From the NCBI GenBank assembly GCA_031763025.1, contig JASSKH010000035.1:2764320-2828319 (forward strand): a stretch of DNA of 64,000 bases. Direction: 5' to 3'. Position numbers and translations under genes: made by a program. The notes under the pieces are model-generated. The model ran no database searches, was not told the DNA's origin, and worked only from the letters and a program-made list of their open reading frames with translations. This document shows positions 60,401 through 64,000 of this stretch, in pieces (positions within the stretch are counted from its first letter, which is position 1; the number at the start of each line of letters is the position of its first letter). Source of the DNA: Macrocystis pyrifera. Taxonomy: Eukaryota > Sar > Phaeophyceae > Laminariales > Laminariaceae.

Positions 60401-62103
60401 CAGGGTTCCCTTGAGGAGCATCATGATGTTCTCGATCATGTACTCGTACGTGATATACTCCAGGAACGTAGACAGCGGCTCCTGAGCCTGCGCCTTGAGG
60501 AAGTTGAACTCCACCACCTGAAGACAACGGAAGAGACAGAAACAAAGCATACCAGGCGGGTCAGGTGAGCAAACAATATCACATGAATGTCCCTCTGCCC
60601 GGAAAAGAAATAACCATTTGGGGCAGAAAAATAATACCACGGTGGATACATAACTTACGCACATCATACCAGGTACCAGGATTGCACAAATATTAAGCAA
60701 TTTGCACTATTGCGGGGGACCACAGTTAGTAAGACCTACGGTACACACAAACACCCATAAATTTCCATATTTTTACCAACAATATTTGGTCCTATTTACT
60801 ATGGCCCCCCCGTAATACGTCCGGAAAAGTAAGGAACGTGTGGGTATTCATATCAGAACCCAAACGACCCTTACATTTCCGGACAGAGTTGTGCCTTACC
60901 TTCTACTATTTTAAACGCCCATCGACCGATCAACGGAATAATTGATCACCTGGAACACCTCAAAGAAACGTAACAATGACGAGGTCAGGTGGCTTCAACT
61001 GAGATTCTCCTCGGTGAGCAAGACCCGGCAGTCGAGGCTCAAAGGACGAAACTGCTCAGTACCCTTGCTCGACACTACTGCGTTCGAACGTGCTCCACCA
61101 TGTACACACGCACATTGAGGATGGACAGGTGCTGGGGGGAGGGCTTTCCATCATGAAAACTAATTCGCGGTCAGGATGAATGAACCCCCGCCCGCTCTTC
61201 TACCGGAAACCAAAACAAAGTATTTCCCGGCACAAGGAAACCTCGCCCGCACCTCGGCAAATGCGGCACCAAAAAATAAAAATAAAACTTGCATGCTTGT
61301 TGGTGGAGTTGTCAAATGACTCCGACCTCAAGCCAGTATCGTGATACCATTCGTGCTCAAATGTAGCTGCCGCATTGTTTCGCGTATACTGGTACGTAGA
61401 ACAGAAAACAACCGGGCACGAAAGCTGCACCAGGGTCGTCGCGCGCTACTATTTGGCTCCTCGCCAGAACGTAGCAGAGACCTATATTGTTGCACTTCGG
61501 GAGCTTCGTCCGCGCTGCTCGGAAAGGTACGTGGCCCTCAGTGATCGATTCGCTCGACAGGCGACAACGATATCGCCGCGCTTGCAAAGATTCGCGGTGG
61601 TCCGTCCCATCCTTTGTCCTCGCCGCGAGGCGGCCTGGTGGCACAAAAGTGCAGCACTCGCTCAGGCGATGCTTCCGAAGCATCGCCTGAGCGAAGGGAG
61701 GATCGCCTGAACTGCAGAATGATTACTTTGTACCCTTTCGAGACGAAGAGACCGCAACCAAGAGAATCAGTACCTGGTATCTATATATACAGCAGCACCA
61801 ACGAAAGGCATTGGATTGCTTTTCCCCAGTGTACTTCCTTCGTGCCGGTTCGTATAGCGACCAAGAAATGAGAAATACCGCTACTACTGCAGCTAGCGGT
61901 AGCAACCTACGAAAACGTATGTACCAAGAGTGCAAGACGGAGGGATACAGGAGCGCGAGACCCACCAGCTTCTTGGTGGCCTTGTCCTGGAGGGCGGCGG
62001 GGGTGACCTTGTTCTCCTGCGCCAAGAACTGGTCGTAGTCCGTCTCTTGGAGGTTGAGCTTGACGTCCTCTAGCGACTCACATTGGCACAGGTTGTTGTA
62101 GTC
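54437..62103 (-). CDS. VMA6: V-type H+-ATPase V0 subunit d (Vma6 / AC39 family), exons 2-10; first exon not in window
   Basis: Nine exons on the minus strand: 62103-61966, 60517-60356, 59323-59162, 58239-58183, 57772-57698, 57160-57014, 56610-56512, 55356-55249 and 54562-54437. Every exon is a whole number of codons with phase-0 GT-AG junctions, giving 357 aa to the TGA. Family signatures in order are [108 protein letters not shown] and [20 protein letters not shown]. Subunit d links the membrane c-ring to the central stalk of the proton pump on vacuoles and other acidic organelles. It has no enzymatic residues and no membrane segment. The N-terminal 25-30 residues (the family's GFLEA..RG..SG region) were not found up to position 64000, so intron 1 exceeds 1.9 kb. 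No frame errors were seen. Confidence 0.92.
55655..55905. repeat. Three-copy tandem repeat, unit about 77 bp, in a V-ATPase intron
   Basis: Each unit has CCTTGAACGCGAACTATG, GGGCAACA, ACAACGCCTCCACATTG and CCTCCCGTATACCGGAATCA with small changes. Confidence 0.9.
56284..56482 (-). repeat. Dispersed 190-bp repeat, copy 2 (inverted)
   Basis: Reverse complement of the element at 3010-3197, in the V-ATPase intron between the exons ending at 56512 and starting at 55356. Apparent open frames in it are shared with copy 1 and are not conserved as protein. Confidence 0.75.
60710..60815. mobile_element. MITE family M, copy 5
   Basis: The left end TTGCGGGGGACCACAGTTAG and the right end ATGGCCCCCCCGTAA are flanked by TA at 60708-60709 and 60816-60817. 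It lies in the V-ATPase intron between exons 61966 and 60517. Confidence 0.85.
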
Positions 62104-64000
62104 CTGAGAAGGAGAAATAAATCGCCAGCGGGCGGGGGCGTCGGAAGCAAGGGTCAAGTGACTGCATTTCGTGCCACCGCTACGTGCCATCGCTATGGGC
62201 AGAGCTCGAACAACCATACAAAACTGCTGGAACTCCATTGAACGGCGCTACTTTGGCGAGATTTATCAGCGAAGCTCCGTAAGAGGAACGGGCATCCTTT
62301 GCTGGAGGCGAGGGAGAAGCAATCCAGACCTGGTACTGGCAAAAACGATGTACCAGATACCTCTCGGGCATAGCAAACAACCAAACGCCTCGAGGAGAGC
62401 CGTGCATTCGTTATCGCATGACGTAAAAAGGACACATTAGCAGTAGGAGATATCATTATTGTTGCATATACCCTATCCTTTCCAACATCGTCCTCATGAT
62501 CTTTATCTGTACTGCCGTCCCCGTTCTCGTACAAAACTATCATACTCCTATAGAAGCCGCGCGAGAAAGGAGTCGGCGGCTGAATCAGCCTGACAAAAAA
62601 AATGTAACGTCTGATGACGTGCCAGCCTTCAGGACTAAAGCGAAGCTTCGAAAGAAAACACGAACGATAAACAAATCGCTACCTGGTACGTCGTACAAGA
62701 GCCCACGAGGCTCTTGTAGTCTATTTAGTAGGGCTGATAATCAGAGCAAAACCTCCCATGAACGCAAAATCGATTTCGGCGAAGGCGATTTTTTTTTTGG
62801 TGGGCATACGGACTCGCTTGAATTCCCTGTGAAGACAAACCATGGAAGCCACAGCCCCAATCACCCCCACCCGGCCCGTGAGGAGGGCAATTTAGACCGT
62901 GAATCGTGTATTCAATAATTGGCCTTGCAATCGTGTCTATTTTCCGATGTCGATTGGATCGTAACACACGATTGGATCGGATGAATCGGGCGCATTTCAA
63001 AACCCTACGATACTTGTTTAGACAGCTTGAGGCACGGATGACGTGGAGGGCGAAAACGATCAAAGCTCCGGCAAAAAAATCTCGACAGAGAGCACCTCAC
63101 ACATGTTGAGTCAATGACGGGATAGGACAAACCGAAGTATAATGAGTGCTGCAGCAGCAATAGTCGGCCTCGAACACGGTGTGGTAAGTCGCGGCCGACG
63201 TCAGCGAAAGCAGTTGGATCGGCCGGATCTTACCCAACGCGCGAGCACACGAGGTCCATCTCAGATGGGCGAATTTTCCCCCGCATGCACCACAGCCGAG
63301 AGGGCTTGTTGGTTCGATCGGTAGGATGAGTTCTGCATTGTGCACCCTAAAACGTATACATCAACAGGAACGGCTGGAGATTGGACACACGAGAGGCTGC
63401 TGATGTGTGTGCACAGGAGGTATGCATGAGACTCAGCGTTGGTTGGCCCTGTGCCGCTTGAGTGTGCGCAGAAGATGCGTTCATCCCCAGACCAGAATCG
63501 CGCAAGTGCTTGCCAGAACTACCGTAAATAACACTAGGCCTGGCGTGTCGGCTTCGGTCGCTAGTGGAGTGTGAATGCTACCATCAACTGCTCTGATCGC
63601 CGAGCCTACTCGATACCGTCTCTCGCGGTCCGACGTAGGCCTACCCGCAGTAGGCATACCCACAGTATTGCTGGCAGACTGCGATGCGAGGCGTCTGTGC
63701 TGTGCAGTCGACGAAGTAGGATTTCACGGTACTACAGCAACAAACCAAGTACCCGCACCCTCCAAAGTCAAAACCTGACGCACTGGAGCAGGGGTATTTC
63801 AACCACTTTCAGATCACCACTATTCTAAAAAATAGCTCGTATGTAGCACCTTCGTGCATACTGGTGTCGCGCTCCGAGGGCCTACCGCGTCGAAAACTAT
63901 TATTAAAAAATAGACGGGAGGCATTCTTCGAAGCAGGGCTCGTGCTACGAGCCAAAAACAAAAAGCAGGTCGTGCAAATCCCGCACGTGTCCACTACCCA
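62104..64000 (-). other. Right-edge DNA, presumably V-ATPase d intron 1
   Basis: Searched on both strands for the missing N-terminal V-ATPase d exon and not found. It holds TACCAGG words near 62330-62360 and 62680. No other gene was recognised. Confidence 0.4.

Overview
The window looks like nuclear DNA of a repeat-rich stramenopile, most likely a brown alga. This is inferred from gene style, not from a marker gene. It holds five recognisable protein genes, four of them split by long GT-AG introns. Between and inside them lie many non-autonomous mobile elements, microsatellites and minisatellites. I saw no rRNA operon, no bacterial-type operon, no CRISPR array and no recognisable reverse transcriptase, integrase or capsid gene.

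Layout. (1) About 2.6-22.4 kb, minus strand: the N-terminal part of a phosphoinositide-specific phospholipase C (PH domain, then EF-hands). Its X/Y catalytic exons should lie beyond the left edge. One 12.1-kb intron carries SINEs, TA-flanked MITEs and a hAT-like element. (2) 22.7-28.8 kb, plus strand: a SNF1/AMPK-like Ser/Thr kinase in seven exons with a long low-complexity tail. Its start codon lies only about 340 bp from the PLC start codon, so the two genes are head to head over a short shared promoter interval. (3) 32.5-44.0 kb, minus strand: a TGDS-like NDP-glucose 4,6-dehydratase in seven exons, with a 3.8-kb TIR-bearing element in its 6.5-kb first intron. (4) 46.9-49.1 kb, minus strand: an essentially intronless pentatricopeptide repeat (PPR) protein. 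(5) 54.4-62.1 kb, minus strand: nine exons of V-ATPase subunit d, whose first exon is not in the window. The kinase and dehydratase genes converge at about 29-32.5 kb.

The exon models rest on reading-frame phase and family similarity. Every assigned junction of the kinase, the V-ATPase subunit and the PLC N-terminus keeps frame. Five small indels, mostly in runs of one base, break the frame in the PLC, the dehydratase and the PPR gene. Because they hit otherwise well-conserved genes, I favour residual sequencing error over gene decay, least firmly for the PPR gene.

Functionally, PLC (Ca2+/phosphoinositide signalling) and the SNF1-like kinase (energy or stress signalling) form a divergent signalling pair. 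The dehydratase makes NDP-4-keto-6-deoxyglucose, a deoxysugar (for example rhamnose) precursor. V-ATPase d is a housekeeping proton-pump subunit, and the PPR protein probably binds organelle RNA. The remainder is a well-layered record of small transposons, including a SINE inserted into a MITE.
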